From Polytrichum commune (lineage: Eukaryota > Streptophyta > Polytrichopsida > Polytrichales > Polytrichaceae): 60,000 nt of DNA. Position numbers and translations under genes: made by a program. Location: the NCBI GenBank assembly GCA_950295325.1, contig OX485803.1, positions 34,365,554 to 34,425,553 of the forward strand. Reading direction: 5' to 3'. Positions 23,876 to 35,389 of the stretch are shown one piece after another; positions within the stretch are counted from its first letter, which is position 1, and every line of letters starts with the position of its first letter. The notes beneath the pieces are model-generated. The model saw nothing but the letters and a program-made list of their open reading frames with translations, did no database searches and was not told where the DNA came from.

Positions 23876-24604
23876 GAGGTGGTTTTTGAAAATAGTCCAA
23901 GTGATTGTGAAACATGATCCATTTGATGTCGTGTAGGAATCCATGTAGACTTTACCTCCATCTTGCATTCACGTACTTTGTTGGTCCCTCAAGCGTAGTG
24001 TGCAGCGAACTTGGATTGGCTCCGCCTTTTCCACCGATGAAAGTGCTTGAAGTGTAATGGTCACGGGCTCTCAGTCTCGTGTGTGAAGTGGTCCTTACGG
24101 GTTGTTTACACCATGGACCATGAAGTTGTCCTAAGGCCCTATAAAATTTGTGATTGGCTATTGAACTCGTCCCGGGACCACCTCGGTTTACACCAAGGAA
24201 AAAATGTTATAGTGATCATGGCGTTTAAAATCCCCAAAGGACATATTTTAAGGCCTACATTATTCACTGAAATGATCACACGGGTTTTGCGGTGGGAGAG
24301 GCGAAATTGGTGTTGTGGTAGAAAAAGGCAAGTGCCCACATCAAATAAATGTTTTTATAATAAACTTTTAATGACTTTTTTTTGGGGGGAAAGAATATGA
24401 AGACAAAATAAGACAAGAGAATGGTCCATGACAACATTTCATCACAAGTTGCTGACAAGAGAAGTAGGGTATTAGCCAATGGATGAACTCATCCATCATC
24501 CATAACAATATTTGTTGTTTACTTATTCATAAAAGGCGTTATATGAAAAGTTACCATAATGACTTGAAATGCCATATGACACTACCGTTCATATTTAGTG
24601 TAGT
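23876..24604. other. Intergenic DNA, weak repeat remnants
   Basis: A 117-codon frame at 24047-24400 (+) has no recognisable domain and overlaps decayed echoes of the preceding duplication. No other feature supported. Confidence 0.45.
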
Positions 24605-24760
24605 TACAGATGAACTGGTTGAATTTGAGAATTAATCAATTGAAGTTTCAAGACTTCATGAAAGCTACCAATCATTATAAAGGTATATATGGAATATACC
24701 TCGAATTAATGAAGACAAAACGGAAGATCACAACATGTAACCAGTTGGACTTGGAAACAT
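24605..24760 (+). repeat. Dispersed repeat family D, copy 1
   Basis: Shares GTTACAGATGAACTGGTTGA, AGTTTCAAGACTTCATGAAA, CTACCAATCATTATAAAGG, ATACCTCGAATTAATGAAG and ATCACAACATGTAACCAGTT with the copies at 35200, 40990 and (reversed) 41650. The ACCGGTT motifs of other copies have decayed to ACTGGTT/ACCAGTT here. Confidence 0.65.
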
Positions 24761-24829
24761 CAAAGATAATGACCGATTATGGTTAAAAGTCTTTTGGGCA
24801 CTGGCTCAGCTCATGAATCATGATAGCAA

Positions 24830-25805
24830 CATGGATGGTGTGGTATTGTCTTCTTTTGATACCATTCGGTTATTTATAATGAGGATATCAGATTTTTCCT
24901 CAAATCATGGATTTGTGGTTTTTACATTAACTCGTCCATTGCGAAGGTGAAAACACAATGGATTTCATATACGGCTACTTCTACATAGTTTGGCTTCAAG
25001 AATAAAGTCAGAGACCCCGAATTAATCTATTGGCGTCGAATTGGAATGAATTGGCACTCAATCGTATAGGGAATTTGTTTTATTGGAGCCTTTCATCCAT
25101 GATGAATGAGTGATGTAGACGCCACGCATCCCAAGCTTCTTTTATCTCATCCTAGACGGTGTGGATATTTGACGGTACTATTTGTATTCGATACCATTCA
25201 TGTCTATATATATACCAAGCAAGAACCTTCATACAGTGGATGTGTTTCAAGTGGATGCTTTCCTCTCTGCACCCACTTCTTGTAGGATAAGAAACACGCA
25301 ATCGGTGTGAGGTGATTTGCAAATCCAAATTGTCCGTGCAATCATTTGCCTTGTGGTTTTTGGAGTTCATATGAATATCTTATTCATCATCAAAGTGAAG
25401 ATTCTCTTGCTTGTTAAGTGCTCATATAGGTTCCCATAATAGTTAGTTTACTTTGAGCACATAGTGCAATCTTCTTTAGACATGTGTTTTTTTTTTGGTG
25501 TTTGTTCTTAAACTTGCACATAACCATGTACCTCTCAAATAAAGGTGTCTAGGTTATTGCTATGTTAGATTTAGGCATGTCTCTCTTACCTAGGCACAAT
25601 CTTCTTAGTACCAATATAATTTAAATTGGTATTGACCCAAACAATGACTAAAGTATACAAAAAACTTCTCACCTTGATATACCCACCAAATATGAATATT
25701 TGACTGGTGTTATAATTTTGATACGCACGTTTGGATTTTTTGATTCCATTGTCGATGTTGATTATTGATATCATGCATTCACATGTATATGAGACCAACA
25801 ATGGT
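24830..25805 (-). repeat. Dispersed repeat family E, copy 1, interrupted
   Basis: The left part, to about 25234, and the right part, from about 25591, align in order with the uninterrupted copy at 42897-43320. Landmarks are CTTTTGATACCATTCGGTTA, TATTTGACGGTACTATTTG, CAAGAACCTTCATAC, then AATTTAAATTGGTATTGACC, TCACCTTGATATACCCACCA and TATTGATATCATGCATTCAC. About 355 bp of A3-like DNA sits between. The strand is arbitrary. Confidence 0.6.
25235..25590 (-). mobile_element. A3-like insertion inside family E
   Basis: The interior blocks CTTGTAGGATAAGAAACACG, TTCATCATCAAAGTGAAGAT, TTTGAGCACATAGTGCAATC and AGACATGTG with GTGTTTGTTCTTAAACTTGC identify an A3 copy in reverse orientation. Comparison with the uninterrupted E copy limits it to about 25235-25590. 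The exact termini are diverged. Confidence 0.6.
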
Positions 25806-26762
25806 CTATACCATTAAAACATAGAATTAAAATAAAATAAAAATTACACATACACAATTTGAAAACTATGCATGTTCCTTAAACCTAAAAGGCTTCAATC
25901 TACCATTGCATGGTCTGCATGAGAGCTGGCCAAGCCACCTGAGACAAGCATTGAGGCCAATCTTCGATTGAGGTTTAACTATATTTAGTTGAAATGAAGC
26001 TACGACATGAGCATGAGCAAGCCCTATCACCAACTTTTTCCAACCTGCCCATGATTTTTGAACACTGAAACTTGCATGTATAAATATTTTTTCTTCAAGG
26101 TTGCTAAATTATTTTTGGTGGGTACCTCTACCCATACATCCTTAGGCCCCTATAATCGAGCGTCAAAACCTTATAACCCCTATAACCGAAGGGCGCTCAT
26201 GAAATAGCAACCCCCTATTTAGCTCACCTTTATACAAAAGGGAGTTAAACCATAATATATGTGACAATAGCAATCAAGTATGTAGGGTGTGTCATTTGCG
26301 TGGTTTCCTTTAAATCTCTCTTCTATTGGTCCAAATGGAAGAATGCAAAACAGTTAATTAATCAAGTTAAGATGAGGTTGGTTTGACATCATCAATTGAA
26401 AAGTATCAATAAGTAACCCTAAACATCTTCGCATGAAACTTTGAGGTTAAATGGTCATTAAAGTAAGCATGCCTTACATGGACACTTTCAGGTATTAAGT
26501 ATACACCCACTTCTTACAGCAAGCAATTAAATGCGGAATGCTTAGCAACTTCAAATTGTACTCGTAGCCATTTTTCCTCATACGTAGTGGAGTTCAAATG
26601 AATATACTGGCCGTTATCGTCTTTCTCTTTTATTGGCTCTGTCTGTAGGACAGAGACTATGCATCAACTTCTTCGTTTCAAGAGCAAAAATCCTAACCAC
26701 TTTGTGTTCACACTTGGACATTACTTGTTCTTGTTATTTTTGGTCCACTTTATGTAATGTGG
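25806..26762. other. Intergenic DNA, nothing recognised
   Basis: No gene, TIR or tandem repeat supported. Confidence 0.45.
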
Positions 26763-26771
26763 ATGTTAACT

Positions 26772-26803
<32 letters not shown>

Positions 26804-26850
26804 AGTGCTCCCTAAAATGCATTGAAAGAAATCTAGTTAACTGTAGTTAT
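26763..26850. repeat. (TA)n microsatellite between AACTATAGTT-type motifs
   Basis: GTTAACTATAGTTT lies just left of a (TA)13 run at 26778-26803, and CTAGTTAACTGTAGTT follows at about 26832. The flanking motifs resemble the subterminal motifs of the element at 19421-19897, so this may be a relic of that family. Confidence 0.55.
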
Positions 26851-27649
26851 TTTGGCAGCTATTGATTATTTATTTTAAAAATCTTGGGTGATAAATGAGT
26901 AGCTTCAATCCTTGACCCGTATTTGAGAAGGTGCACAAAATCCAAGAAAGGTTTGGCATAGTGAATAGCCATGGATTGGCATGAGCAAAGTAATCAACTA
27001 CAATTGTAGTCTTGCATAGCAAAGGACAGAGCCTCATGGTTCTACTGTTTTCTTGTTCATCTTCTATCCCCCCCCCCCCGAAAAAAAATTATGACTAGAA
27101 TGATGAATGAATTTTGAGCATGTGGTCCATTTAAGATGTCCGTTTAAGATAGATAATTGACTTAGGAATGCTTACCTTAGGACCTTCAAGGGTTGAGGTA
27201 GATAACCTCTATACGGTTTCTTTTTCTCATTATGTACTGAGCATGATATTTATATTATTCTTTTTTGGTTTTTGCAAAAGCCAACCAAATGCAACCTGCA
27301 TGAGGGAAAACCCCAACCACGAAACCCATGGGAGTCAAGAAATAATGGCCATATGAGGTCAACCTTTCCAAACAACTATTGAGTTGTTCCTAGTAACAAT
27401 GAATCCATTATTCATCACCAAAGTGAAAACTCTCATGTTAAAATGCTAATGAGTACAACAATCTTCACTCTAGCAAATGCATAAGATCTTCACTGTGAAC
27501 TCCAAGAACAATGAATGACGACGACCTCGACTTGCATTTGCGATCGCGTTTTTCTTTTTTCTTTTTCTTTTTGGCACAAATTGAAAGCGAATTCAATTGC
27601 AAAAGGAAAAGTACAACCACCTCGAGCGAAACAGAGCAAACAAGGGTAC
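26851..27649. other. Intergenic DNA with A3 traces and a C-run
   Basis: A C10-A-rich run lies at about 27068-27088. ATTATTCATCACCAAAGTGA near 27405 is a short trace of the A/A3 interior. No gene. Confidence 0.4.
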
Positions 27650-29800
27650 TTAAGAAGTAATGTCCATATGGGGTTTAACTTTACAAGTAACTTCTAAATT
27701 GCTACAAGTAACAATAAGACCTTTCACACACCAAACATTGTCAAAATCTTGAAGAAACATCCTCGTAAGCAACATCCAGTGTTCTTTCCAAATATGTGAG
27801 AGTATGTCGCCACTCAAGTCTACCATAGTCAAGTAAGGAGTCCTACACAACTTGGTGTGCTTTCTCTTCCAGCCATGGAAAAACATTCAAAACCAAATTG
27901 TTCCGTTAACACCAAATTATCCACAAAATACCACTTCTCAAGAAGAACCAAATACGAATGAAAGGTTCCAATGATTTTCCAAGAGGTTGATTAAAAAGGC
28001 ATTGCATCATTGAAGAATATTTCCAAGGGCCAAGGTTACCTCTTTTAGCAAAGAGTTGCCAAATGATGTTAGCCGCATAGCACCACACTTGTTGAGCCAA
28101 AGGGCAACTAAAGAATTTGTGTTTCATCGACTCCACAATTAGTGGTCCATAATGGGGGAACTCTTATCAATCTCTAGCAAGATTTGTCCACACCATTCGT
28201 TCATCACCAATGCCTTGTGAATGACTGACCAAGAGAAGGCCACCTCCTTCTATGCCTTGTGCTTCTGCCACATGATCCTCTAATTTGGAGAGTTAGAGGG
28301 AGGAATTTTGTTCCGTCATATGTCGGAGATTGGCTTTTTAAAAGTCTCTTGAGTAGTGATCCACTTCTTTCCAAAGCTTTGCTAAATATGCTAGGAAGGA
28401 AGTAATCTCATGCCACCACCGCCTCGCCTGGTCAAAGAAATATTAATTCAAATTTCTAAAGAATAAATTGAATTCGGTATGAGTGTTGCCACGTGTAAGT
28501 CTATCCACCCAAGAGTGCCGTGGGGGTTTTCACATCCCTAGCACACAATTCAACTTCACTGCAGGTGAAGTATTACAACCCAACAATGGATTTAGGGAAG
28601 TTACCCATGAACACAATGCTAAATTAGATTGACCCGAAACTAGATTCCTTAAAATAACATGCATTAACCGCCCATTCCAAAAACTCACCCTTCTGGTTTT
28701 TAGACAAACCAACCCATTATTATGAAGTGGGATGCGCTTCTTGTTGGCTAATAATCCTATCACGGAACAAACCATAGTGTTCCAAAAGTTTGACCCAAAA
28801 TTTGTAAACAATTGCAAGGGAGAATTTGGTACACACTTCCTCCCAATCCAAAAAAGTCATTCCTCCTTGAATCCCAAATATCCTAGACGTATCTCAAACC
28901 TTTACTATAAAGTATGAAGCCCTTGTCCATGGTAATGCCAATGTACAAACCTTGGTATTTAGTTTACCATCAGAGGTTAAGCTGTATAATATCCTTCAAG
29001 CAAGATGGAGAAAGAAAAATTCACTGTGCGTGCCATCACCTTCCATGACTGAGCAATATGAAGGCAAACTTTTGACCCGTTTTTTTTTATAGAGAAGTCA
29101 GTAGACAATAATCAGAGAAAAAGAAAGGGCCTTATGGACCATGCTAAGAAGGTTGGAGTTGCTTAGTGCAACACCTTGACAAGATTCACATATTCGATTG
29201 GCTAGGTAGAAGTGCTTGAATGATTCACTTATGCACGAAGGCATCGCATCCTCTAGGGAAGTAAGGCTAAGACCTTCAGTATTCTTCGGCATCAACACAG
29301 TCGTCCCAACACACCCGTGCTCTTGCAGTGCACTCATACCATGACCAAAGGTAGTTACACAACATAGCCTTTACTTTCCTCAATACTTTCTTCGCACAAG
29401 CCCAAACTGCAATGAAGTACCAAAGGGATGACATCATCACCTTATTCACAATGAGTGTTATGCCAACACACGACAAGTGTGTGGAGCTCCCGTACTCAAG
29501 TTTGGCCTTGATCCTACCCACAATAAATTGGTCAACATCATGTAGCTTGAGCTTCAAGCCGAAAGGAGTGCCGAGAAGCTTGAACAAATATCCATTAGCA
29601 ACCCATTTCCATCGATATCTCTCCAGCCAACCCCGGTAGAGAGCACCACCGCCGCACCAATACGCCACACACTTTTGTGCCAAATAATCTCCATGCCAGA
29701 GGCAAACTGGAAACCCCAAAGAATCCCCACAAGATCATCCACACTAGCCTCTTCCGCCTCTCCCAATACATGAAGCATCGTCTACATATCAGCTAATTAT
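27650..29800 (-). pseudogene. Decayed LINE (non-LTR retrotransposon) reverse transcriptase
   Basis: Reading right to left, the - strand gives, in several frames, the C-terminal half of a plant LINE ORF2. At 29778-29800 an Ala-Asp-(Met)-stop-Thr-Met-Leu-His run is where an F/YADD catalytic motif would stand, so the active site is destroyed. Next come a palm/thumb segment with HDVDQFIVGRIKAKLEYG and VNKVMMSSLWYFIAVWACA (29276-29719), a GLSLTSLEDAM segment (29098-29337) and, after poorly conserved sequence, a zf-RVT-like segment with MKHKFFSCPLAQQVW and RIWFFLRSGILWIIW (27906-28136). A further tail lies at 27650-27886. At least four frame changes and internal stops separate these pieces. Typical plant LINE ORF2 proteins exceed 1,000 residues, and the endonuclease and N-terminal RT portion are absent. 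The family assignment is by recognition of conserved blocks. Confidence 0.8.
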
Positions 29801-30640
29801 TCATGGGATACGACATCTTAAACTCATCATGTGTTCCATATCATAGAAGAAGTGGACTAGTCGGAAGAAGAAGAACACAACCGTCTATCTTGTCTTATTA
29901 TATTTAAGACTCCACACTAATAAGCGACACGTCGTTTTGAAGTGAAGCATAAAAGTGATGGATGAGAGTGAGAGAAAGAGAGAGAGAGAGAGAGAGAGGC
30001 CTTGGTTGGGTGGAACTCCACCAAGTTCCGAGTGCGTGCCATGTGAGCTTCTCATTTGTGGGCACAGTAGAAAAGGCAGCCAATACAACCAACACAAGCT
30101 TATGTGCCCATTCGTGGGGCCCCATAAAAACCCACTGGGCTATGGGGCCAATAATAGCAAGTCCTCCTCCAATTGCATTCGTTGCGGAATCTATTATCTG
30201 GAAGATCCCAAAATGATTATTAATTCCATCTGAGGGCCTGGCTACGTCAAGTGCCGTGAGTGGCAACTTTCTTTTTAAATGTGTGTTATAAGTATTAAGC
30301 ACTTTATGGTTGGGGTGGGAGGGGGGGGGGGGTGGTACACCGAATATGGTATTTAGTGTCACTTACTATTTCGGAGTTTACTTACACGTTCCTATACCTT
30401 CTTTCTATTGATGCCCACGTAACGATGCTAGTGTTCCGTAATGTCCAAACAATCAATTCGACCTTTGTTGGTAAAAGAAAATGAGATCTGCAGTAAACAT
30501 TTAGAGCGTTGTGGGGTTTCTTTCAAGTAGTAAGTGACACTGCATATCAATTCAGTGTAGTTCTCCTGCCAAATGTACACTTAATTTACATGTTTCTAAG
30601 CGAGAAGCGTCCTGCTACTCAAATGCAAGGATGTTATTTA
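29801..30640. other. Intergenic DNA with low-complexity tracts
   Basis: Holds a (GA)n run at about 29968-29998 and a G-rich run at about 30311-30332. Frames of 70-152 codons across the GA and G runs (29904-30362, - strand) are low-complexity (Leu-Ser and Pro runs) and carry no domain, so they are not called. Confidence 0.5.
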
Positions 30641-31016
30641 AGGTAGATGGGTCTTGAAATGGTTACTTTCTTTGATAAGCCCGCTTCTCGTAGGATACGA
30701 AACACAAAAATTGTACATATTGATGGGCGAATCCAATGTTGAGGCCGTTGCAATCACTTTCCTTGTGATATGAGAAGCTTGTATGAATATGTTGTTCATT
30801 ATCAAAGTGAAGCTCTTTCGTGCTCATTAGATGGTCATATAACGTCCTCCCACTTATGTTCATTGGTTGAGTCTAGAATGATCATCATATTCTAAGCATG
30901 CAATCCAATCTTTTTTAGAAATGATGCCTTTTTGGTATATGTTTTGCAGCCACACCGAACTACATGACATTCACATATGGTTGTCCTAATAAGAAAACAA
31001 TAAGGGTTGTCTACCT
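30641..31016 (-). mobile_element. Family A3 element, reverse copy
   Basis: The left end AGGTAGATGGGTCTTGAAAT is preceded by TA, and the right end AAGGGTTGTCTACCT is its rough inverse. The interior has CTTCTCGTAGGATACGAAAC, TTCATTATCAAAGTGAAGCT and AAGCATGCAATCCAATCTTT, in the same order as at 12185. Length is about 376 bp with no coding frame. Confidence 0.6.
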
Positions 31017-31452
31017 CGAGGGTGGGTTAACATTATCCGTTTAATGGCCCGGGTGCAATATAATGTACATAGAACTTTCATACCACCCTTGATGTCAAGG
31101 GGAAGTCATCAACCCATTATTACCAACACATTTTATGATCAAGCCACTTGCATGTAGAAACCAACTTCATTATGTAGACGTAGGCCAAAAAAAAAACAAT
31201 TATGTTTCGATAAAATTTTAGAAGATAAATGCTCACAAAGTTGAAGTTTTTAAGTTGGCATAGATAGTGAGAATATATTTCTATATTTTGACGAATGAAA
31301 ATCATTGACAATGATAGAAACACACATGTGCAAGAATTTGAATTTCCAATGTTGGGTTTCTTATGCCTAGAGGTGGTCAAAGTTCAACGACATGATGATC
31401 ATCATCTCTCACAATGAGCTTACATACCATGATTCATGCATGTTTGGTTCAA
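31017..31452. other. Intergenic DNA, nothing recognised
   Basis: The 86-codon - strand frame at 31120-31380 has no motif. Confidence 0.4.
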
Positions 31453-31501
31453 AGTGTTGCCCATGCTACTAAAGATGGTTGATTCTTACATGGGCAACAC
31501 T
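31453..31501. repeat. 13-bp perfect inverted repeat
   Basis: AGTGTTGCCCATG (31453-31465) and CATGGGCAACACT (31489-31501) are exact inverse copies separated by 23 bases. Confidence 0.8.
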
Positions 31502-31681
31502 CACGGGCAAGAAATTGTTCTCTCATTAAAACCTTAGCGACCTTCTACAATCTTCTTCAACACCAATTCATGATATTGTTTCGCTTCAAATTGAAACATA
31601 AATAAATGGGACTTGTGCCTATATGTTCTTGAAACATAAAAGTATTTCTATGCTAGTGGGCCCCCCAGATGAAGACACGAC

Positions 31682-31722
31682 GTGGCTTTGAGATAGAGAG
31701 AGAGAAAGAGAGAGAGAAAGAG
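31682..31722. repeat. GA-rich microsatellite
   Basis: Interrupted (GA)n with AAAG interruptions. Confidence 0.8.
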
Positions 31723-32099
31723 AGCCTATGGGGTCCACATAGGCAATAAAGGTTAAGGTCCGGGCGCAAGAAACACATGGTTCATAACATATTTTAATGG
31801 CTCAACTTTAGATCCCAAGCCGGAAATTAGACTTTTGATTTCTAAAAAATAATTTTCTTAAGTTGGGACCCACAAAGATTTGGATGGAAAATGACGCCAC
31901 AATGACACCAACTCATTTGTTTTGTACTGTGAACTCATACCCTGATGCAATAAACTCATCGGGTAAAAAATAAAAACGAAATGACTCACTTGAACATGAA
32001 GTTTTCTTTTGATCGTGGACGCTAGATTTACAATAGACTCGAGGTCTTAAAACACCCTTTAGATGGACGGTACTTTCAGACTCAAGATTGATCCCCAAC
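31723..32099. other. Intergenic DNA, nothing recognised
   Basis: AT-rich sequence with a 61-codon - strand frame at 31913-32098 that shows no motif. No repeat family assigned. Confidence 0.4.
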
Positions 32100-32345
32100 T
32101 TGAAGAGTGGAGTGGTCTGTCAAACTAGGAGTATGTATGTCCTTGACCCGAACCGTCATGAGTAGACAGGAAAGTGATGCCACATCATGGGCCACTTCAT
32201 TTCTTCATATCTACGACCCGCACTCCTAGTCACTTATGTTATGAGCTCCAAAGTTGGGTCCAAAGCTCCCCCGCCCCCGTCTACCAATAGGATCACTCAA
32301 ATTCGGCGTTTCTTTGGTCTTGGACCCTAGTGCAAAGCCGACCCT
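32100..32345 (+). repeat. Family B repeat, diverged
   Basis: AGGAAAGTGATGCCACATCA, AAAGTTGGGTCCAAAGC, GGTCTTGGACCCTAGTGCAA and AGCCGACCCTTA follow the family B order, poorly conserved. Confidence 0.35.
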
Positions 32346-32399
32346 TACTTTTGAAGGAAGTCTCGTGGGCCTCGTCCAAGGGATCCGAGCTAGGCATGG

Positions 32400-33130
32400 A
32401 GGCTAAAGGGAATCTGGCTGCCGTGCCCCCACTCTACTTTCATACATGTGTTGCCGAGATGGATAATGGGCCTGCTGCTCCTCCGTCCATCCGGGTACTT
32501 GCGGTCCACAAATAGATGGAAAAGTTCCAAGGGGTTGCCACAAAAACGACAACCCACCGTCCACACCCAATTCCAAGGACTTCATTTCCCTCACATTCCC
32601 TTCCTTCTTTTGTTTGTTCTTCCTTCCCTTTTTAATGCGCGTCCCCTTCTTGTTTTGCCTCCCTCCTTCCTTCCTTCCGTCCTTCTTCGTTATCCATCGT
32701 TCCATCCATCCATCCATCGTTTCATCCATCCATGGGCCCATGTGGATCTGTTGTCGGAGATAAAAACCCAACCAAAAAAGTCTTCCGGGCGCGCATCTCT
32801 AACTGCCAGACCACCTCTGAGGCTAGCTATCATAAGATACTTACCGTATGTGGGCCTTATGTGGACACTCTTCCTACTTGGGCAACCTAGTTCTTCCGAG
32901 TGTTATATAGAAGGGAAAACTACAACCACGACGCCATGTGTCAAGGCCATTCCAAAGGAGCAAGGAGCCCGGAGACACATGACCAAATTCCAAGCAACAA
33001 TGTTTATGTTCCATGTTTTGGTTTTCATGTTCTCTCTTGCAAATGGTTTATTGGTCACGAGAAAGTTTATGGACCTCTTGAAGGTCACATGCTTTAGCCG
33101 CCTTGGTTGTCTTACAAGGTAATTGTGTCT
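32400..33130 (+). other. CT-rich segment with a 224-codon frame of doubtful status
   Basis: This contains the longest open frame left of 52 kb (32448-33122, +). Its middle is encoded by TTCC/CATC-type microsatellite DNA (about 32580-32740), giving Leu-Pro-Phe and His-Pro-Ser-Ile runs, and the rest has no recognisable domain. No start context, intron pattern or conserved partner supports it. I read it as a chance frame in a pyrimidine-rich tract, possibly from an old promoter or leader. A lineage-specific gene is not excluded. Confidence 0.3.
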
Positions 33131-33239
33131 AAAGTGGGTACTTCCAGCATTCCAACAAATGGTTCTTATATGCGAGAAATCATTTAATATCATATACTAC
33201 TTGACGACTACATACCTTACTTCCACTCTTCAGCCGCCT

Positions 33240-33545
33240 ATGGCAAGATTGTTTAGAAACCAAAGACACGTGTGCTACAACGAGATAGGACTTTGTGATC
33301 GAAACATAGGTAGAAACCATTATATAGGTTTCATTGGTTGAAAGGGCTATGCAATCACTTTAACAACGACTATGATGTTTATGCTCACCTCTCGTGATTT
33401 TTCTCCCCCATCATAGCTCTCCTTTTGGAACCTTAAAATGATAGTCTACATGAATTGCGATTGCCATCCATGCCAGGTTTCTTGATCCGATCCAATGGTC
33501 ACAAGTGTACGTGGAGTTAAAAAAGTGTCCACAACAAGGCCATAC
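33240..33545 (+). repeat. A3 fragment followed by family F copy 3
   Basis: ACCAAAGACACGTGTGCTAC and GATAGGACTTTGTGATCG resemble the A3 interior. From about 33350, CTCACCTCTCGTGATTTTTC, GAATTGCGATTGCC, GATCCGATCCAATGGTCACA and AAGTGTCCACAAC match family F. Confidence 0.4.
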
Positions 33546-34289
33546 TACTGAGGGTGGGCTTACATTGGGATCTAAAGGCATGTTTATACGAAAGCCATTT
33601 GGCCATGGCTTTGGAGAGTCCTTGAATTCTCATTGGTTGGGAGCATCGTGGTCTTCTGCTTTAGGGGTACATGAGGGCAGTTGTGGACTACAACCCGTAA
33701 CATTTTCAATGGATGAAAAATACGCATGCAATTCCACATGGCAAGTATGGATAATGTTGGCTAGAATTTTAGAGGAACTTTTCAAGACTGCTATTGAAGG
33801 GTGACCGGTGGAACGCGTGGCGGGCTGCAAGAAGATTCCATGAAATTCTATTCTATATATATATATATATATATATAAATTCATCGTGTGATTGTTGGAG
33901 CTACAATAGGAGGTTGTTTCATGTAACTATTGTGCAAATAATTTTCTATTATGCTACACACAAAGCTGGTTTTTTTTATTCATACCCTATGAATGAATCT
34001 TGAATGCTCATGACGTGTTGAATTAACATGTACAAACACCAATACATGAACAAAGCTACAAAACTTTCTTTCTTCTCTTCTTCATGACGCATTCTCATAT
34101 CTAATTGCAATATTGTGAGGTGTTTTTATGATCCCATTTGGGTTTACACTTAGGGCTTGTGACCTCAAATGAACTTTGGGCTATAGTCCATTGGCTTCTT
34201 TGTACTCCCATCCAAAAAACAAGGCATCATTATCATTTAAGAACCATGGCATGATGCCTTTAGTGTAAACATGTCCTACGACCCTTTTA
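33546..34289. other. Intergenic DNA with (TA)n
   Basis: A (TA)n run lies at 33854-33877. GAGGGTGGGCTTACATTGG near 33551 looks like an isolated family B terminus. A 99-codon frame at 33505-33804 has no motif. Confidence 0.45.
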
Positions 34290-34925
34290 TTTTATTTTAT
34301 GAAATTGAGCAATCATATTGGTTGGGAGAAAAATGTTGGGCCCATGGAGTTTACACTAGAGTATGAGTCCAATGTATGAACAAACAAATTGACACTAATA
34401 TTCCATCACTTTCTTGCCAAATCTCAATGTCCTCACCCAAGAAAACACTCCTAATTGGTTCTTCCAAAATGCAAGCTTGGTTCCAATCTTGAATCCAGCA
34501 GTAAGGTTCATTTAAGGGGTGTTTTGGATCATAGATTTCTTGGACCTGGACCCCAATGTAGAGTCACGCGTAGGATGGGTTTCTAATAGGGTCAAAGATA
34601 AAATCAACTCCAAAATTGAGCGATCTTATTGATCAAGAGCAAGATGCTGGACCCAATGAAGTTACAGTAGAATCCATGTCGAAGGTATTAAAACCCGAAG
34701 TGGCAGTAATGTGGCATCACTTTCCCACCAAATCTCATTGATCCGTACTCAACTAAAATAATTTAGTTTGAAAAAAAACCAATTTGCAAGCTTGATTCCA
34801 ATTGAATCCGAAAACAAAGTTTCAATTTGTACCCAAAAGCAAGGTCCATTTTAGTAAGGGGTGTTTTGAACCCCCCCTCCTTTTGGACCTGGACCCCAAT
34901 GGAAAGCCACGTTTACCACCATTAG
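34290..34925 (+). mobile_element. Two adjacent family B copies
   Basis: Copy 1 (to about 34572) and copy 2 (about 34573-34925) repeat the same order: TGAGCAATCATATTGGTTG / TTGAGCGATCTTATTGATC, TTGGGCCCATGGAG / CTGGACCCAATGAAG, CCATCACTTTCTTGCCAAAT / CATCACTTTCCCACCAAATC, and TTGGACCTGGACCCCAATG in both. They are diverged from each other, so this is not a recent duplication. The second end, AAAGCCACGTTTACC, abuts family C. Confidence 0.55.
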
Positions 34926-34929
34926 GGCC

Positions 34930-35145
34930 ATTCTAGACTACGGTTAGTCAAGAATTTCCACCAAGACAAGGCTATTTGAAGCAACGGTTGGTGTGGAAAA
35001 CAAGATGGGGGAAAAAAACAACCTTGAGTAAGAGTTCTCGAGACGTCGATTTTTTTGTCCGAGGGTTTAAGGTTGCTTGAAGAACTTGACCTATGGAGAA
35101 CTCCCCTAACGAAAAAAAAAGAAAAAAGTATTGCCATGTTGGCAT
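34930..35145 (+). repeat. Family C repeat, copy 2
   Basis: CTAGACTACGGTTAGTCAAG, GGCTATTTGAAGCAACGGTT, AACAAGATGGGGGAAAAAAA, TTGTCCGAGGGTTTAAGGTT and TATGGAGAACTCCCCTAACG match 21090-21345 in order. The - strand 92-codon frame is not preserved in the other copy. Confidence 0.6.
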
Positions 35146-35199
35146 CCATGTCCGTTTTCCATCCATGCTCGACGTTCTCCACCAGAGACGTCTTGGCCA

Positions 35200-35385
35200 A
35201 TGGTCAAGGAGAACCGACTGCTAGTTACATCTGAAGCAGTTGACTTTGCATAACCGATTGGAAGTTGAAGACTTCATACGAACTACCAACCATTTCAGAG
35301 GACTCTACGCCGTAATACACCTCAAACTAACGGAAAACAATCATCTGAAAAGATCACAACATGCAACCGGCTGGACTTGAACACA
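35200..35385 (+). repeat. Family D repeat, copy 2
   Basis: GTTACATCTGAAGCAGTTGA, TAACCGATTGGAAGTTGAAG, ACTTCATACGAACTACCAAC, ATACACCTCAAACTAACGG and ATCACAACATGCAACCGGCT match the other D copies. It lies about 55 bp after a family C copy. Confidence 0.6.
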
Positions 35386-35389
35386 CCAT

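Noticed and set aside
27650-29800. Protein-coding gene on the - strand
   Set aside because: Conserved LINE blocks are spread over several frames with stops and a broken catalytic motif, so it is a pseudogene of a retroelement.
29904-30362. 152-codon - strand frame
   Set aside because: Crosses a (GA)n run and a G-run, has Leu-Ser and Pro repeats and no domain.
32448-33122. 224-codon open frame (+)
   Set aside because: Much of it is encoded by TTCC/CATC microsatellite DNA, it has no domain or conserved partner, and an overlapping frame runs on the other strand. Kept only as a doubtful CT-rich segment.
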